NCBI GenBank assembly: GCA_045541535.1
Contig: JAZQJG010000099.1
Location: 1 to 6,119, forward strand
Length of the DNA: 6,119 nt
Direction of reading: 5' to 3'
Origin: Firm-08 sp045541535
Lineage (GTDB): Bacteria > Bacillota > Clostridia > Oscillospirales > QAKW01
Positions 4,942 to 6,119 of the stretch are shown here, piece after piece. The notes under the pieces are model-generated. The model was not told the DNA's origin and ran no database searches. It saw only the letters and a list, made by a program, of their open reading frames with translations. A program made the position numbers and the translations under genes. Within the stretch, counting starts at the first letter, position 1. Each line of letters opens with the position of its first letter.

Positions 4942-6090
4942 ATGGATTTTAAAAAGTATCTTACAGATAATGTTTTGCCTTTTTGGATTGATAACGCCAT
5001 TGATGACAAATATGGCGGCATTTATACCCAGCTAGATAGAAAAGGAAACGTATATGGTACCGATAAAAGTGTATGGTTTCAGGGACGTGCGCTTTGGACA
5101 TTTTCTAAGGCATATAATTACATAAATAAGGATGAACGATATTTAAAAGCAGCAAAACGAATATATGATTTTTTGCCGTTTTGTAGTGATGTAGATGAAA
5201 GAATGTTTTTCATCGTTACAGAGGATGGCAGAAAAATTCAAAAAAGAAGATATTATTATTCTGAAACTTTTGCTGCTATAGGTTGTGCTCAATATTACAA
5301 GGCAACCGGATACGAAGAAAGTTGGCAACGGGCTGAGAAATATTTTGAGATCGCGAAAAAATGTTATGAACAGCCGGATTTAAACGCACCAAAATATTAC
5401 ATTCAATCAAAAGCACTTTCACCGGTTATGACTATGATGTCAACAGCGAGAGCAATGGCAGAATGTGCACCTGAACCTAATTACTATGATAATCTTGCAA
5501 AAAAGTATGCGGATGAGATTTTACACGGTGGATTTCTGTCTGATGAAATTCCTGCTCTTTTAGAAAATGTTTCTTTAAGTGGTGAATTTATGGATACACC
5601 CACCGGTAGGACGGTGAATCCCGGGCATTCGTTAGAAACTGCTTGGTTTTTAATGGTTGAAGGACTAATAACAAAAAACAAAGAAGCACTTGATTCGGCA
5701 AAAAAGATTATTGATATAACTATGCCGTTAGGAATGGATAAAAAACATGGTGGAATCATTGCTTTTTGTGATGCTTTAGGCAAACCACCAATTGCACTTG
5801 AATGGGATATGAAGTTATGGTGGCCGCAAAATGAGGCGATAATTGCAAATAGAATGGCGTACGAGATTTTTGGTGAAAAAAAGTATAAATTACAGTACCA
5901 AAGTCTTGTGGAGTATGCGTTTGATAAATTCGCCGATGAATACGGTGAGTGGTATGGATATTTGCACTACGATTCAACGGTAGCCAATCAATTAAAGGGT
6001 AATATTTTCAAGGGTCCGTTCCATTTACCAAGAATGCTTATGATTTTACATAAAATAGACCAAGGCAATTTTGTCGATTTCTTTCAATAA
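4942..6090 (+). CDS. N-acylglucosamine 2-epimerase (AGE/renin-binding-protein family)
   Basis: This cytosolic (alpha/alpha)6-barrel epimerase would convert ManNAc, the product of the upstream lyase, to GlcNAc, which then enters the amino-sugar pathway after phosphorylation. It replaces the NanK plus NanE-phosphate route used by E. coli. The 382 residues are close to the family's usual 390-400. Conserved blocks are WFQGRALWTFS (45-55, Arg49), NPGHSLETAW (226-235, His229 and Glu232), KLWWPQNEAI (291-300, Glu298) and GPFHLPR (358-364, His361). These correspond to the Arg, two His and Glu active-site residues known from mammalian renin-binding protein. The GAGGAG site (4928-4933), eight bases before the ATG, lies in the 15-base gap after the lyase stop, so the two are one operon. 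Cellobiose 2-epimerases share the fold, but the lyase partner favours ManNAc. The gene is strongly AT-rich. Confidence 0.9.
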   Translation: MDFKKYLTDNVLPFWIDNAIDDKYGGIYTQLDRKGNVYGTDKSVWFQGRALWTFSKAYNYINKDERYLKAAKRIYDFLPFCSDVDERMFFIVTEDGRKIQKRRYYYSETFAAIGCAQYYKATGYEESWQRAEKYFEIAKKCYEQPDLNAPKYYIQSKALSPVMTMMSTARAMAECAPEPNYYDNLAKKYADEILHGGFLSDEIPALLENVSLSGEFMDTPTGRTVNPGHSLETAWFLMVEGLITKNKEALDSAKKIIDITMPLGMDKKHGGIIAFCDALGKPPIALEWDMKLWWPQNEAIIANRMAYEIFGEKKYKLQYQSLVEYAFDKFADEYGEWYGYLHYDSTVANQLKGNIFKGPFHLPRMLMILHKIDQGNFVDFFQ

Positions 6091-6119
6091 TATGTTGGTC
6101 CTATATTGACACACTCGTG
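6091..6119. other. Start of the intergenic region after the epimerase gene
   Basis: Only 29 bases are visible. No hairpin terminator is seen, so the operon may continue. A perfect TTGACA hexamer (6106-6111) could be a -35 box, but its -10 would lie outside the window. Confidence 0.3.

Noticed and set aside
4942..6090. Cellobiose 2-epimerase
   Set aside because: It shares the fold and catalytic histidines, but the operon partner releases ManNAc, the substrate of the acylglucosamine branch.

Overview
The window looks like part of a spore-forming, Gram-positive Clostridia-type genome, probably an uncultured gut lineage. The reasons are a SpoIVB-type sporulation peptidase, strong AAGGAG-like ribosome binding sites before nearly every gene, SigA-like promoters, and a gene pair typical of host-sialic-acid use. 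This is inferred from gene content only; no species can be named.

Left half (1 to about 3040), GC-rich. A membrane-anchored HtrA-type serine protease runs off the left edge on the minus strand, so its C-terminal PDZ part is not visible. Upstream of it on the same strand is a 182-residue protein with two membrane segments and a cytosolic tail of unknown function, driven by a very clear promoter with a short leader. A 173-base divergent region separates this from spoIVB on the plus strand, the forespore protease that triggers pro-sigmaK processing. It has the family's PDZ region, GLGH histidine motif and GMSGSP serine motif, but the position I align with the catalytic aspartate is a serine.

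Right half (about 3041 to 6119), AT-rich. Base and codon use change abruptly at a hairpin terminator just after spoIVB. Beyond it lie a minus-strand AraC-family regulator and, divergent from it, a two-gene operon: an N-acetylneuraminate lyase-like aldolase followed 15 bases later by an N-acylglucosamine 2-epimerase. Together these would convert sialic acid to pyruvate plus ManNAc, and then ManNAc to GlcNAc. The AraC protein is the obvious candidate regulator. The 134-base gap between it and the operon holds two inverted repeats placed where operators would be.

The half-to-half contrast suggests that the sialic-acid module was acquired and placed behind spoIVB's terminator. I found no tRNA, rRNA, CRISPR array, insertion sequence or complete mobile element. 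I saw no clearly new system; the most notable points are the altered SpoIVB active site, the compositional junction, and the repeats in the araC/nan control region.
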